The position numbers and the translations under genes were made by a program. A DNA stretch of 22,851 nt from Candidatus Heimdallarchaeota archaeon LC_2 (lineage in GTDB: Archaea; Asgardarchaeota; Heimdallarchaeia; Heimdallarchaeales; Kariarchaeaceae): the NCBI GenBank assembly GCA_001940725.1, contig MDVR01000110.1:1-22851 (forward strand). The letters are read 5' to 3'. Positions 6,936-16,170 of this stretch are shown here, piece after piece; the stretch's first letter is position 1; the number at the start of each line of letters is the position of its first letter. Below the pieces are notes generated by a model. It saw nothing but the letters and a program-made list of their open reading frames with translations. It did no database searches and had not been told where the DNA came from.

Positions 6936-7937
6936 TTATTCAAAGGCAGGTCCTTTAATCAATACCTTTCCATTTAGTTTACCGCTGAGAGAGGTTTTTA
7001 ATGCATTATTAATATCTGAAAGTGCGTGAATACTGTGTATTGGAACCGTTATATCTCCATTAAATATAGCAGAATTTGTAATTGAAGTTAATTCTTCAAA
7101 TTCTTTTTGATCAACAGTTTGAGTCCATCGATGATACCAAAACCCAACTAGTTTAATTTGCTTGAATATTACTTGGCTCGCTCCAATTTCACATTTTTTC
7201 ATACTCATAGCTCCGTAGTTAACAACAGTTCCATAATCTGAAACACACTGACTAATTCGATGGGTTGCATCTCCAGCTACTGCATCTAGACCTAATTTTA
7301 TTTTTGCATTCTCAGTCTCTTTTACTACTCTTTTTACTAGATCAGGTCCATCGAGTAAAACAATATCCCCTCCCAAATTTTTAACTTCTTCCAAAACCTC
7401 TTCCCTCCTGACTATATTGATTGTCTTCAAACCCAATAGTTTTGCAAAGCCAATTACACAGCTTCCGACTGCTGAATTAGCAGCATTTTGAATTATCCAA
7501 TCTCCTTTCTCTAATTTTTCATATTTTGTTAACATATAGTATGCTGATGGAGGGTTAATGGAGGCCATCGCAATTTGTTGGATACTGGCTTTGTTATCTA
7601 AAGGGACTTGAATAGTTTTGGATGATTCGATTATGATTTCTTCGCCCCAGGTAGAAACTCCTGCATAAAATGGAATAACAACTCTGTCTCCTATTTGTAA
7701 ATTTGTAACATTAGATCCTCTTTCAATTATTTTCCCAACTCCTTCACTGCCTGGTATTGCAGGAAAAGAAGGTTTAATCCGGTAAGCTCCCATAATCATA
7801 AATAGATCTGCTGGATTGATTGAACTAAGTTCCAAGCTAATTCTTACTTCTTCATCATTTAACTCTCTTGAGTCTACTTCAACGATTTCAACTACTTCAA
7901 ATGGTTTACCAAAGGAACTGTATTGGGCAATTTTCAT
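6936..7937 (-). CDS. MECR/Etr1-like 2-enoyl thioester reductase (zinc-less MDR family)
   Basis: This 333-residue medium-chain dehydrogenase/reductase lacks the zinc-ligand cysteines of alcohol dehydrogenases. It carries landmarks of the MECR/Etr1 branch: INPADLFMIMGAYRIKP with Tyr52 at the place of the catalytic tyrosine, PGSEGVG (62-68), INPPSAYYML (127-136), the nucleotide-binding NAANSAVG (151-158), Arg177-Arg178 after the second Rossmann strand (NADPH rather than NADH), and GFWYHRW (265-271). Such enzymes reduce the trans-2 double bond of enoyl-CoA or enoyl-ACP with NADPH. A general quinone oxidoreductase role is possible, but the NPP and FWxxRW motifs favour enoyl reductase. The start ATG at 7937 gives the full N-terminal strand. 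No fatty-acid gene lies alongside, so the physiological substrate is unknown. Confidence 0.83.
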   Translation of the reverse strand: MKIAQYSSFGKPFEVVEIVEVDSRELNDEEVRISLELSSINPADLFMIMGAYRIKPSFPAIPGSEGVGKIIERGSNVTNLQIGDRVVIPFYAGVSTWGEEIIIESSKTIQVPLDNKASIQQIAMASINPPSAYYMLTKYEKLEKGDWIIQNAANSAVGSCVIGFAKLLGLKTINIVRREEVLEEVKNLGGDIVLLDGPDLVKRVVKETENAKIKLGLDAVAGDATHRISQCVSDYGTVVNYGAMSMKKCEIGASQVIFKQIKLVGFWYHRWTQTVDQKEFEELTSITNSAIFNGDITVPIHSIHALSDINNALKTSLSGKLNGKVLIKGPAFE

Positions 7938-8086
7938 ATTTCTTATCGATCCTTCAATTTGTAAATTTATTAGTTTCCTACTAATTCACGTTCTATTACA
8001 CTATTCTTCAATCATGGGAAAATCTGCCATGATGGCTGAAAGCATAAATTATTTGCCTTTCAACCTGGGTGACGGATAAGTGGACG

Positions 8087-8100
8087 TCAAACCGGTTTGA
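8087..8100. repeat. 14-bp perfect palindrome (operator candidate)
   Basis: TCAAACCGGTTTGA is its own reverse complement and sits about 150 bp from the enoyl reductase start and about 375 bp from the permease start. It could be a site for a dimeric regulator. The distance from both predicted promoters lowers confidence. Confidence 0.4.
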
Positions 8101-8440
8101 TTATTATGGAGGTGAAAGTCTTTAATTATTCATGTGGAGCTGATCACTTATCACTTCAATATGTTTTTCCACCCCAAATTAAACATTCAAGTAGGTGAAG
8201 TCGATAAACATTATCATATCATAATTATAGTATTTATATTACTGAAATCAGAGCTAATTTATTACTGAAATTATTACAGAATTATAAACTAAGGTCAATG
8301 GCCGATTTTGATAATTATTTTATCTTCTGCTAATTACAGTCATTCAATTTTAATATTTTTTTCGTTTTAGAAAACCATAGTAATAATTACTATTTAATAT
8401 ATAAAAAATAGTAGCTCAGAGTTTGGGTAATTTATTACAC

Positions 8441-8447
8441 ATATAAT
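8441..8447 (+). promoter_or_regulatory. TATA-like box of the exporter operon
   Basis: ATATAAT is centred about 28 nt upstream of the ATG at 8473 and would give a leaderless transcript. A second candidate, TATTTAATATATAAA at 8391-8405, would give a leader of about 50 nt containing AGGA near 8461. Spacing alone cannot choose between them. Confidence 0.4.
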
Positions 8448-8472
8448 TTCATAAATGTAAAGGATTTATTAT

Positions 8473-11400
8473 ATGAATGAACAGAACCCGCATGTGAGAA
8501 GATCAGTTTCTTTTTTTCTTATTGTTTTATTTGTTATATCTTTATTTTCATTTTTCTCTATTGGTCAATCACAAACAGAAATTACTGAAGATACACAGCC
8601 TATAGCTTTTTTTATGATGGAGGAAGATGATGATTTTCCAGGTGTTCATCCACTTGGAATTAAGGAAGATTCCAACGGAAATATTCACAGTTGGATGTAT
8701 TATATTGAACCTGAGAGGCCAGACAGATCAGATCAATTTTTTGTTATTTTTTATTCTGTGATTAAACCTTCAGGAGAGTCATTATTCTACGAAGTGGATA
8801 GACAACCATTTTCTGTAACTAGATTATCAATATTTTATAAGCAGGATTTCTATGAGTTTGCAGATGGAACTGTTACCTCTGTTTTCCTTAAAACAACGGA
8901 TTTTGGTACATCAATTAAACGAATAAGATATGATCAAACCCAAGGATATTCAATAGATTCAATAAGTAGTCCCCAAGAGTTTGACTTTACTGGACATATA
9001 ATGGGGCCCATTAAAGTAAATAATACGGTTGAATATTTCTTTCCGGCTAAAAATACTACGAGTGGGCAAAATATATTAACTCGATTTAGTTTTAATAATA
9101 TTAACTCAGATCCAGTGGTAGCTTCTTCTACATTTCCAACTTTAACTGTTAATAATGAGACAAAAATTGTGCGTGAGGTTTTTGATGTTGCCTATGCAAA
9201 TAACAGTAGATATTGGCTAAGTTCAGTAAATGCACAAGGGGGAAATCATTCATTAATCCTTGTAAATGATTTCATGAATGGCACATACAGTACTGAGGGT
9301 TTTGTAGATAAATTAAATGTAGCTCCTATTACGGAAATAGAGTTATTCAGACAAATTCGAGCTGATATATTTCTACCACAACTAGTTTCTACTACATCTG
9401 GGAAACTTTATACATTTCTTTCAAGTTTCGAAGGGGAATTCAACTATTTAGCTCAGTGGAAAAATGGTACCGCAACTAGAATTCTTGAGGATCTTGAGGT
9501 TGATCCCTTCTTTTTACATTTCCTTGTGCATTTGGGTTCTTATGGTGATGTCATAAAATCTAGTAGTCTCAGCATTCAATTTGCCTCACTTTCATTTGCT
9601 TTGACATTAGATATTATGAAATATAACACTTCTTCTGGAGAAATCCATACATCACGATTTCAAAATCAGCAATATAATTCTGCATTTTTTGTTTTTGCCT
9701 CAGATGATAGTTCAGAAAATGATATCGGACTTGTATCATCAATTAGTATGCCTGAAAACTTAAAAGACCAATATAGGGTCCTCAATGGAACAATTGGTTC
9801 GCTCTATGTAATTAGAGATTCCGAACTTCCAATCGTTACTCCAAATTTTATTAACATACTATTCAAGGAGCCAGAAACAGATAATAGTGAAAGAAATTTA
9901 TTAGTTTTAATTATAATGATGGGAAGTCTCGTCTTTTTAACTGCGTTAGGATTTGGGTATTTACATACAAGAAATAAACAATTTAAGTTCCCAGTTGAAT
10001 TCAACATCAAGCGAGAACAAAGGAAATTTACAATCTTAGAGCGTTTTACATCAAAAATAACAAATTTCTCAAGAAGTAAATTTATATACTTTTCAGCTAA
10101 TAAATCACGAATTATCACCTCAACTGCAGTAATGACTATACCTGCAATAATTTTGCTTAGTTTATTTACTGGCCTTCTAAGTCATCAAGAATCGCTACTC
10201 GTGACTTATGAAAATCAAAACTCTTTGAATGATCAAGAAGATTTCATTTATCAAAGTGGGGATTTTATTTGGGGTGATTTATGGTATAAAGATGAATTTA
10301 CATCATTCAATCTTCCAGAAGTCGAATTTGCTATACCCTCTCAACTCTCCTATCAAGCGTTCATTAAATATGGTCTGGATGATATGGCTTACGAAATGTC
10401 TGGATTCACATTTTTTTCATTATTTGAAAAACGGCAGGTTTCATTTATAGATGCTGGTCAGAATGTAACAATGAACTACCCGTGGAATCATCAATTAGCA
10501 ATACTAGATGATAATTGGCAAGAATACTTGGGTAATCAATTGTTAAGAGGTAGGCTTCCAGTTGCTCCAAATGAAATTTTGGTCCAAGAATCTTGGTATG
10601 AACCCAGAGATGTGGCATCCCCAAACGTTCCATTTGGTGTGGTGTATGACCTAAATTCCAAATTTGAGGTACAAGCAAGTGAGCTTGATATCTTTTTCAA
10701 CGTAACCACTCCGGGACAAGCTCAAAATATGACCGTAGTTGGTGTTACAAAAAAAGTGGAAAATCAATCGTTTAATGAAATTAAATTTTGGGCTGAAAAA
10801 CTGAATACAACTCTTTTTGGATTAAGGTTTTTAGATTCAATTCCATTCTATTCATTCCCAGAATTAATAACAGAATTCCTTGATGATTTTTCTCGATTGA
10901 GTTTAAGGCCATTAAATTATATTAACGTTAGATATGATGTCTTTGATTTGGATCGGGAAAGGATTCCAAGTATTATTGAAAGTTTTGAGAAATTAGCAAC
11001 CCAAACAATTACTCAAACCGGCTTTTCATGGGTTGGACGGATAGATAATGAAAGGATAGTGATTTTCTTGGAAAATTACTTTGACGCAAGCAGAGATATT
11101 CAAGTGGAAGGTGTAGTATTGGCTATACCTGCTTTATTACTCATCTTGATGCTAACTTATGATGGATTAAATATCGGTAAAACATCAATTCAGCAGGAAA
11201 TATTGCGATTTCGGAAAGAAGGGATGAGAACAGAAAATATTTTTTCAATATTTGTGTTTGAAAGGCTTGTCACGACCACTATAGCGACTATTCTTAGTTT
11301 ATTGGTTGTCAACCAGTCAACCGGATTTTTATTATCTTTAACTGGATTCTTTAATTTTGATAATAATAATACACCTCCAGTTACTGATAAACATAAATTT

Positions 11401-12975
11401 ATTATTTTCATGAGTGTATTCTTCGTATTATTTGTTGTTGGTATAATTCGCTCAATTCAATATTTTATTAAACAAGGGGATTGGAAGTACAGTCAAGATC
11501 TTAAGGGAATTAAAGGAGATCTTATCATTATTACTATAGGGGGTCTATTAGCTTTTGGAAGTAATTACCTTTCAGGATATTTCCAAGATCAGGCTAATTT
11601 AAGTGATGGAAGTAGTAATATTGACCCTGGGACTCAGTTGATAATATTGAACTTGAGATTAATTGCTTTGTTAATTGCATCATTTGGTGGTTTAATCGTA
11701 CTATCCAAAATAATGCATAGATTCTTCATTGTTATCGGAAAATTTGGTTGGAAGATTTCTAGATCGAGAAGAGGGTTAGTATTTAATGGCATCAGAACAA
11801 ACACTGGATTATATGGAAGAGCGTTATTGATATTAATATTAGCACTTTTCCTAATTGTACCTATGATTGTGGTGCCCTCAACGCTCAATTTAAAATATGA
11901 AAATGAAGCTTATAATGACCTTGGAACTGATATTAGGGTAGAAAATTGGCATTTAGTCGCTGATGAAACTAAAAATGACATCCTCAATCATAATGATATC
12001 GAGCATACTTCTATGTATTTCTTTGAACCAGTCACCTTCATTGCAAATATTGAGATTCGAGTTTTTGCCTTAGATATAGATAGTTATCTAGAAACGATAG
12101 TTGTCCCTGAATTTTACAGAGAGGACTATCTAGAAAATATCGAATTATTATCTAAGTTACAGACAGGTCAAATATTAACTAATGAGGAATTTATCGAGCG
12201 GAATACACTTACAATAGGTCAGTCTATTCCTTTCACTTTTGAAAATAATAATGAGGAATACCAATTAGAAGTTGTAAATTCCTATACTAAATTACCGGTG
12301 TTAGGTTATGAATTATCAGTGCTAGATGCTGTAGATGCAACACCATTACAGATGGTCATGACTCTTGAAACTCTTGCTGAAATTCAAGAAGGTTTCTTAT
12401 TAAATTCAACACAAACCAGTGCAGAAATTGCAGATGAGCTTAATAATCGGAACTTAATGATTCGTGCATCTTCAATCTATAAAGTTGAAGATATTGTGAA
12501 TGTAATTAGACAAGGTGGAACTCAAATTGCATATATTAATCAACTCATAAGAGAAAGACGTCATCCATTCTTTCGAACATTTGAATTCATTACTCATATA
12601 AGCCTAATTATTGCAGCTGTTGCACCTCTTCTCTCAGCTATGATTCTTGCGCGAGTGTTATTTGAAAGAAGAAAAGATGAGTTAGAAGTCTACTTAAGGG
12701 CAGGGCAAAGTAAAAACATGTACACGTTTCAATTAAGTATTGAATATCTGATTACTGTAATAATTCCAAGTATAGTTGGAATCCCACTGGGTTTAATTTG
12801 GGCATACAATAATGGAGCTGAGTTTTTCGGTGAAGTTTCAAAAGATCTTGTTTGGGATTACCAAATTAATTTTCTTTTCAGCTGGATGGTCGTTTCCTGG
12901 GTGTTATCAATGATAATATGGATATGGCAAATAAGATTCTCAATTGACAGGCATTTGAAGGAGGTTCGTCTGTAA
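8473..12975 (+). CDS. Double-FtsX (MacB/LolC-type) ABC permease with extracellular N-terminal domain
   Basis: This 1500-residue membrane protein appears to hold both permease halves of a type VII ABC system. Visible segments: signal/TM at 13-31; an extracellular region at about 35-470 rich in N-x-T/S and strand-turn patterns (possibly a beta-propeller, unproven); TM at 474-496. The first FtsX unit has TM 545-567, an extracellular MacB-like domain at about 570-875, and TMs near 880, 922 and 975. Two linking TMs lie near 1016 and 1056. The second FtsX unit has TM 1112-1135, an extracellular domain at 1136-1370, and TMs near 1370, 1419 and 1465. That makes about 12 helices. MacB/LolC permeases do not conduct; they move substrates or transmit force outside the membrane. 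The stop overlaps the ATPase start (TAATG), showing a coupled operon. The substrate is unknown: lipid, lipoprotein, peptide or drug are all open. Confidence 0.85.
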   Translation: MNEQNPHVRRSVSFFLIVLFVISLFSFFSIGQSQTEITEDTQPIAFFMMEEDDDFPGVHPLGIKEDSNGNIHSWMYYIEPERPDRSDQFFVIFYSVIKPSGESLFYEVDRQPFSVTRLSIFYKQDFYEFADGTVTSVFLKTTDFGTSIKRIRYDQTQGYSIDSISSPQEFDFTGHIMGPIKVNNTVEYFFPAKNTTSGQNILTRFSFNNINSDPVVASSTFPTLTVNNETKIVREVFDVAYANNSRYWLSSVNAQGGNHSLILVNDFMNGTYSTEGFVDKLNVAPITEIELFRQIRADIFLPQLVSTTSGKLYTFLSSFEGEFNYLAQWKNGTATRILEDLEVDPFFLHFLVHLGSYGDVIKSSSLSIQFASLSFALTLDIMKYNTSSGEIHTSRFQNQQYNSAFFVFASDDSSENDIGLVSSISMPENLKDQYRVLNGTIGSLYVIRDSELPIVTPNFINILFKEPETDNSERNLLVLIIMMGSLVFLTALGFGYLHTRNKQFKFPVEFNIKREQRKFTILERFTSKITNFSRSKFIYFSANKSRIITSTAVMTIPAIILLSLFTGLLSHQESLLVTYENQNSLNDQEDFIYQSGDFIWGDLWYKDEFTSFNLPEVEFAIPSQLSYQAFIKYGLDDMAYEMSGFTFFSLFEKRQVSFIDAGQNVTMNYPWNHQLAILDDNWQEYLGNQLLRGRLPVAPNEILVQESWYEPRDVASPNVPFGVVYDLNSKFEVQASELDIFFNVTTPGQAQNMTVVGVTKKVENQSFNEIKFWAEKLNTTLFGLRFLDSIPFYSFPELITEFLDDFSRLSLRPLNYINVRYDVFDLDRERIPSIIESFEKLATQTITQTGFSWVGRIDNERIVIFLENYFDASRDIQVEGVVLAIPALLLILMLTYDGLNIGKTSIQQEILRFRKEGMRTENIFSIFVFERLVTTTIATILSLLVVNQSTGFLLSLTGFFNFDNNNTPPVTDKHKFIIFMSVFFVLFVVGIIRSIQYFIKQGDWKYSQDLKGIKGDLIIITIGGLLAFGSNYLSGYFQDQANLSDGSSNIDPGTQLIILNLRLIALLIASFGGLIVLSKIMHRFFIVIGKFGWKISRSRRGLVFNGIRTNTGLYGRALLILILALFLIVPMIVVPSTLNLKYENEAYNDLGTDIRVENWHLVADETKNDILNHNDIEHTSMYFFEPVTFIANIEIRVFALDIDSYLETIVVPEFYREDYLENIELLSKLQTGQILTNEEFIERNTLTIGQSIPFTFENNNEEYQLEVVNSYTKLPVLGYELSVLDAVDATPLQMVMTLETLAEIQEGFLLNSTQTSAEIADELNNRNLMIRASSIYKVEDIVNVIRQGGTQIAYINQLIRERRHPFFRTFEFITHISLIIAAVAPLLSAMILARVLFERRKDELEVYLRAGQSKNMYTFQLSIEYLITVIIPSIVGIPLGLIWAYNNGAEFFGEVSKDLVWDYQINFLFSWMVVSWVLSMIIWIWQIRFSIDRHLKEVRL

Positions 12976-14699
12976 TGGCTATTTCAAATGAAGATTACTC
13001 AGTTGCAGTAGAAAATGTAATCAAAATATTTAGACACAGGCTTGATAATACTAAGATTTCTGCATTACGAGGTTGCGATCTATTTGTAAAGCATGGAGAA
13101 ATAGTCTCAATTATAGGTCCGAGTGGTGCAGGTAAATCTACACTACTTAATGTCATAGCAGGAATTGAGAAACCATCAAGTGGTCAAATTTTTATTGGTA
13201 ATATAGAAATACAAGATTGGACTGATATGAGACGTCGAGAATTCCGACGACGATACCTAAGTATTTTCTCACAACATCCTCGAGAAAATTTCGACCCTCG
13301 AATGAAGGTGCATGAGGCTTTACGGTGGGAACTGATAAATGCCCAATGGCATTCAAGTTTGATAGAAAACCGAATTGAGGAAATTTTGAATAAACTTGAG
13401 ATTATCAATCTAAAAAATACTCCATGTGGAATGTTATCTGCCGGCGAAGCGATGAGAGTTTCTTTAGCCAAAGCAGTAGTCAAAAAACCATTTGTAATTC
13501 TTGCTGATGAACCAACAGGTCAACTTGATACAGAAAATATGCAACTATTATACAAATTAGTAAAAGAAATTGTTAAGGATGGAACCGCATTTATTGTTGC
13601 AACACATGATGTAAGATTTCAAACTGTTTCAGATAGATCCTTATTGATTTTAGATGGTAGGTTAGCTGGAGAGGAAGATTTTGAAACCTTGTTTGATGTG
13701 AAAGAACATAAACCAAAGGACGAGAAGGAATCAACAATTAGTAAGAAACTCATATTAGATTCTACAGATAGTTTAAGAATTCCCCCCCAAATAAAGAAAA
13801 GATTGAATGTCAGTAGATTTCTAAATATTAGACATGAACCTCAAAATGATTTTGTAACAATTTCAAAGCATGAAAGCGATCCCGGTATTCCAGAGGAGGA
13901 AGTTATTGAGGATAAGGAAATTGAGATTATGAATTTTACAAGAGAAAGAATATTAGATCATTCAATCATTGAAGTTAATGATATAACAAAGTTCTATGGC
14001 AGTGGGAACAATAAGAATGTCATCCTTGAAAATTTCGATCTTTCAATAAAACAAGGAGAATTTTGTGTATTGTTAGGGCCATCGGGAATCGGTAAAACGA
14101 CACTTATGAACATCATTGTTGGAATTGAGAAAGCAAATGATGGAGAAATTATAATTAGTAAAATTGAGAGAGAAGATCACAGTAAAATAACTAAATTAGA
14201 TAATCGCTTCAAAGAGATTTCCTATTTAACTCAAAACTATATTCTTCATCCATATATTTCTGTGGAAGAAAATATCCTATTACCAAGATTATTGAATGGG
14301 CACAGTAAATCTCGTAAAACATTCAAAAAAATTAGGGAAGTTTTACAGCATTTTGAGATGGAGATGTATAAAAATGTCTTTCCTACCGAACTTTCTGGTG
14401 GGCAACAACAGAGAATAGCATTAGCTGCGGCTCTTTTCAAAAACACAGAAATTATCCTTGCAGATGAACCAACCGCAAATTTAGACAGCAGATTAGCAAA
14501 ACTAGTTATGAACACATTAACGGATTATGCAGAAAGTGGACGTACATTAGTAGTTGCAACTCATGATCTTACTCAAATCCGACCTGGATATAGAGTAATA
14601 AAAATTCTTGATAAACAAATAATTGAGGATGTGATCGCAGATGAAGCATATTGTGAAAAATTAAAAGATCAATTCTCCCTCATTAAGGCTAATCAATAA
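12975..14699 (+). CDS. Tandem ABC ATPase (two nucleotide-binding domains) of the exporter
   Basis: This 574-residue cytosolic protein has two MacB/LolD-type ATPase domains. Domain 1: Walker A GPSGAGKS (48-55), Q-loop FSQHP, signature LSAGEA (154-159), Walker B ILADEP with Asp178-Glu179, D-loop QLD, and ATHD. Domain 2: Walker A GPSGIGKT (368-375), Q-loop TQN, canonical LSGGQQQR (from 473), Walker B with Asp497-Glu498, D-loop NLD, and ATHD. A charged linker of about 100 residues joins them. Both catalytic glutamates are present, but the first signature has Ala for Gly and Glu for Gln, so the two ATP sites may not be equal. One such chain per permease chain would complete the transporter. The start ATG overlaps the permease stop by one base. 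The 3' end overlaps the convergent AhpD-like gene by 7 bp. Confidence 0.93.
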   Translation: MAISNEDYSVAVENVIKIFRHRLDNTKISALRGCDLFVKHGEIVSIIGPSGAGKSTLLNVIAGIEKPSSGQIFIGNIEIQDWTDMRRREFRRRYLSIFSQHPRENFDPRMKVHEALRWELINAQWHSSLIENRIEEILNKLEIINLKNTPCGMLSAGEAMRVSLAKAVVKKPFVILADEPTGQLDTENMQLLYKLVKEIVKDGTAFIVATHDVRFQTVSDRSLLILDGRLAGEEDFETLFDVKEHKPKDEKESTISKKLILDSTDSLRIPPQIKKRLNVSRFLNIRHEPQNDFVTISKHESDPGIPEEEVIEDKEIEIMNFTRERILDHSIIEVNDITKFYGSGNNKNVILENFDLSIKQGEFCVLLGPSGIGKTTLMNIIVGIEKANDGEIIISKIEREDHSKITKLDNRFKEISYLTQNYILHPYISVEENILLPRLLNGHSKSRKTFKKIREVLQHFEMEMYKNVFPTELSGGQQQRIALAAALFKNTEIILADEPTANLDSRLAKLVMNTLTDYAESGRTLVVATHDLTQIRPGYRVIKILDKQIIEDVIADEAYCEKLKDQFSLIKANQ

Positions 14700-15253
14700 T
14701 TGTAATTTCTTTCTTCATCTTTTTCTATTTCAACACCAATCCCTAAAACCAAACGATTAACAAAATTGAAATATCCAATTATCAAGTTAATATCCAAAAC
14801 AGCCCGATCATCAAATCCTACCCTAATTAAATTCCTGTAATCTTCTTCAACGACTTCACTTGGTGATTTCGTTAGTTTACTACAATACTTTACTAACATT
14901 TTATCCTTGAGATTCAACCCCTGGCCTCCAATTAATTCTTCGATTGATGGTGCCTCTTTCCAATTAGATTTTAATGCCTCGTAGTGATGTAGAATACAGT
15001 AACTACATTTGTTGAAATATGATACCACTGCACCAATTAATTCACGTTGAATTCTTGATAATGGAGATTTATCATACATTATGACCATATAGAGGTCTAA
15101 GTGTGCCATCATTGCTTTTGGGTGAAGACTTTGTGAATGATGAACATGAGCGATTGCCCCACGGGATCCACTAATTCGTTTGTAGGCTCTTTGTAATACT
15201 TTATCCTGGGCTTCTGTGGGGTCTATTATTTTGATAAATGCTTTTCTACTCAT
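14693..15253 (-). CDS. AhpD-like / carboxymuconolactone decarboxylase family protein (peroxidase-related)
   Basis: This 186-residue all-helical protein has the AhpD core: Glu71 in QRELIGAVVSYFNKCSYCILHH, then Cys83-x2-Cys86-x3-His90. This E...C-x-x-C-x-x-x-H relay is the active site of alkylhydroperoxidase-type members, where the two cysteines form a redox-active disulfide. The rest fits the peroxidase-related subfamily: SLHPKAMMAHLDLYMVIMYDKSPLSR before the core, and LVKYCSKLTKSPSEV plus GFDDRAVLDINLIIGYFNFVNRLVLGIGV after it. It probably helps remove peroxides or acts as a thiol reductase in the cytoplasm; the partner is unknown. The start ATG at 15253 gives a full-length protein. It converges on the ABC ATPase and overlaps its last 7 bp. 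Confidence 0.87.
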   Translation of the reverse strand: MSRKAFIKIIDPTEAQDKVLQRAYKRISGSRGAIAHVHHSQSLHPKAMMAHLDLYMVIMYDKSPLSRIQRELIGAVVSYFNKCSYCILHHYEALKSNWKEAPSIEELIGGQGLNLKDKMLVKYCSKLTKSPSEVVEEDYRNLIRVGFDDRAVLDINLIIGYFNFVNRLVLGIGVEIEKDEERNYNY

Positions 15254-15611
15254 AAATTAAGATTAGAGCTAGTATTAATCAATTTATGCTTGGGAAATTA
15301 TTTCACAAAAACTCCTATTCATATTTTAAAGGATAATTAGGTCTAGTAATACTTACTTTCAATTATGGACTTTCTATATACAAACGTTACAATTTATAAT
15401 AATAGTGATAATGATGTAATCTTAATGCAGCTCTTGGGATTTCCAACGAAATTAGTAATATTCTTCTTAATATTACCAAATATCTATTTCAATCTACCTT
15501 CACTTCGCCAATTATAGGAAATTCATAAATTAATAACTCATTCAACTTATACCAGAAATACGTGTTCTGGCTTACCTCTTAAGATGATCATATAATAGTT
15601 ATAATTAATTC
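15254..15611. other. 358-bp AT-rich gene-free stretch
   Basis: I see no convincing gene, tRNA or strong hairpin here. One 50-codon frame (15365-15517, plus strand) is too poor in composition to support. The right side presumably holds the 3' end of the minus-strand gene ending at 15612, and the left side the promoter of the AhpD-like gene. Confidence 0.55.
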
Positions 15612-15956
15612 TTAGCTTGCAAAATAATAGTTACTTCGGAAGAAGGTTTCAACTGTACTTTTAATGATTCCAAGTAATTCCTCCTCTTCTCCTGTTATTA
15701 TATCATCATACTGAGCCAAACTAATTGCATCATCTTCAATTTTTTTTAAAAGAAACAACATTTTTTGTTTTTCGTTTTCGGTTAATTTCTTGTCTTCCCA
15801 GGCTTGTTTTGAGTATTCTAAGAGATTTATCACATTTAGATCCGTGGCTTTAATAATACGTCCCTCATCAAATGTAATTTCTCTATCTTCATTGGCTTTC
15901 TTAAAAAGCCTTACGAGAAGGGTCCATCCCTTTTCTTTGACCAAATTTACTTTCAT
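15612..15956 (-). CDS. Small acidic helical protein, two-repeat type (paralogue of the 18158-18484 gene)
   Basis: This is a 114-residue soluble protein of unknown function, almost entirely helical. It seems to contain two similar halves. The first has LLVRLFKKANEDREITFDE, the second YSKQAWEDKKLTENE. Both show an A-x-E-D-x-x-(I/L)-T-x-x-E pattern preceded by an amphipathic helix. The same pattern occurs in the protein at 18158-18484. It resembles TerB-like or EF-hand-like helix-loop-helix units (acidic loop then T-x-x-E helix cap), but I cannot claim metal binding. The frame opens with TTG at 15962; the ATG at 15956 (MKVNLVKEKGW) is the better start. It is transcribed divergently from the SDR gene. 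Confidence 0.65.
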   Translation of the reverse strand: MKVNLVKEKGWTLLVRLFKKANEDREITFDEGRIIKATDLNVINLLEYSKQAWEDKKLTENEKQKMLFLLKKIEDDAISLAQYDDIITGEEEELLGIIKSTVETFFRSNYYFAS

Positions 15957-16143
15957 AGTCAAAACTCACTACCAAATTGTTAGTTTCTAATTTATTGTAA
16001 GCTTCCTTTATAGATAAATATTTTCAATCGAGGATGACGCTAATATACGGATAGATATACTAGAATTAGTGTTAATTTCAAATGAAAAATTAATTATTTT
16101 TTTTTAGAATTAGTGCCTTACAACTCAATTTCTACAATAATTA

Positions 16144-16152
16144 TTTGATATA
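16144..16152 (+). promoter_or_regulatory. TATA-like box of the SDR gene
   Basis: TTTGATATA lies about 23-27 nt upstream of the GTG start at 16171. It predicts a transcript that starts at the start codon and supports the GTG choice. Confidence 0.45.
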
Positions 16153-16170
16153 CAAATTCGTTTTATATTT

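Larger units (their letters stand above)
7938..8472. other. 535-bp gene-free stretch with a 14-bp palindrome
   Basis: No convincing coding frame exists here on either strand. The stretch is the divergent promoter region of the enoyl reductase (leftward) and the exporter operon (rightward). Its middle (about 8030-8160) is less AT-rich than its surroundings and holds the perfect palindrome TCAAACCGGTTTGA. I could not match this part to tRNA, SRP RNA or C/D-box patterns. The right end has A/T boxes at 8391-8410 and 8441-8447. Confidence 0.6.

Noticed and set aside
8030..8050. GGCTGAAAGCAT resembles a 23S rRNA stretch near its 3' end
   Set aside because: Only about 11 bases match and flanking sequence does not follow rRNA; coincidence.
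15365..15517. 50-codon plus-strand frame in the 358-bp spacer
   Set aside because: Short, with no clear promoter or ribosome site and low-complexity composition; not enough to call a gene.
16061..16118. Direct repeat AGAATTAGTG upstream of the SDR gene
   Set aside because: Ten bases in very AT-rich sequence, two copies only, not placed at a promoter position; likely chance.
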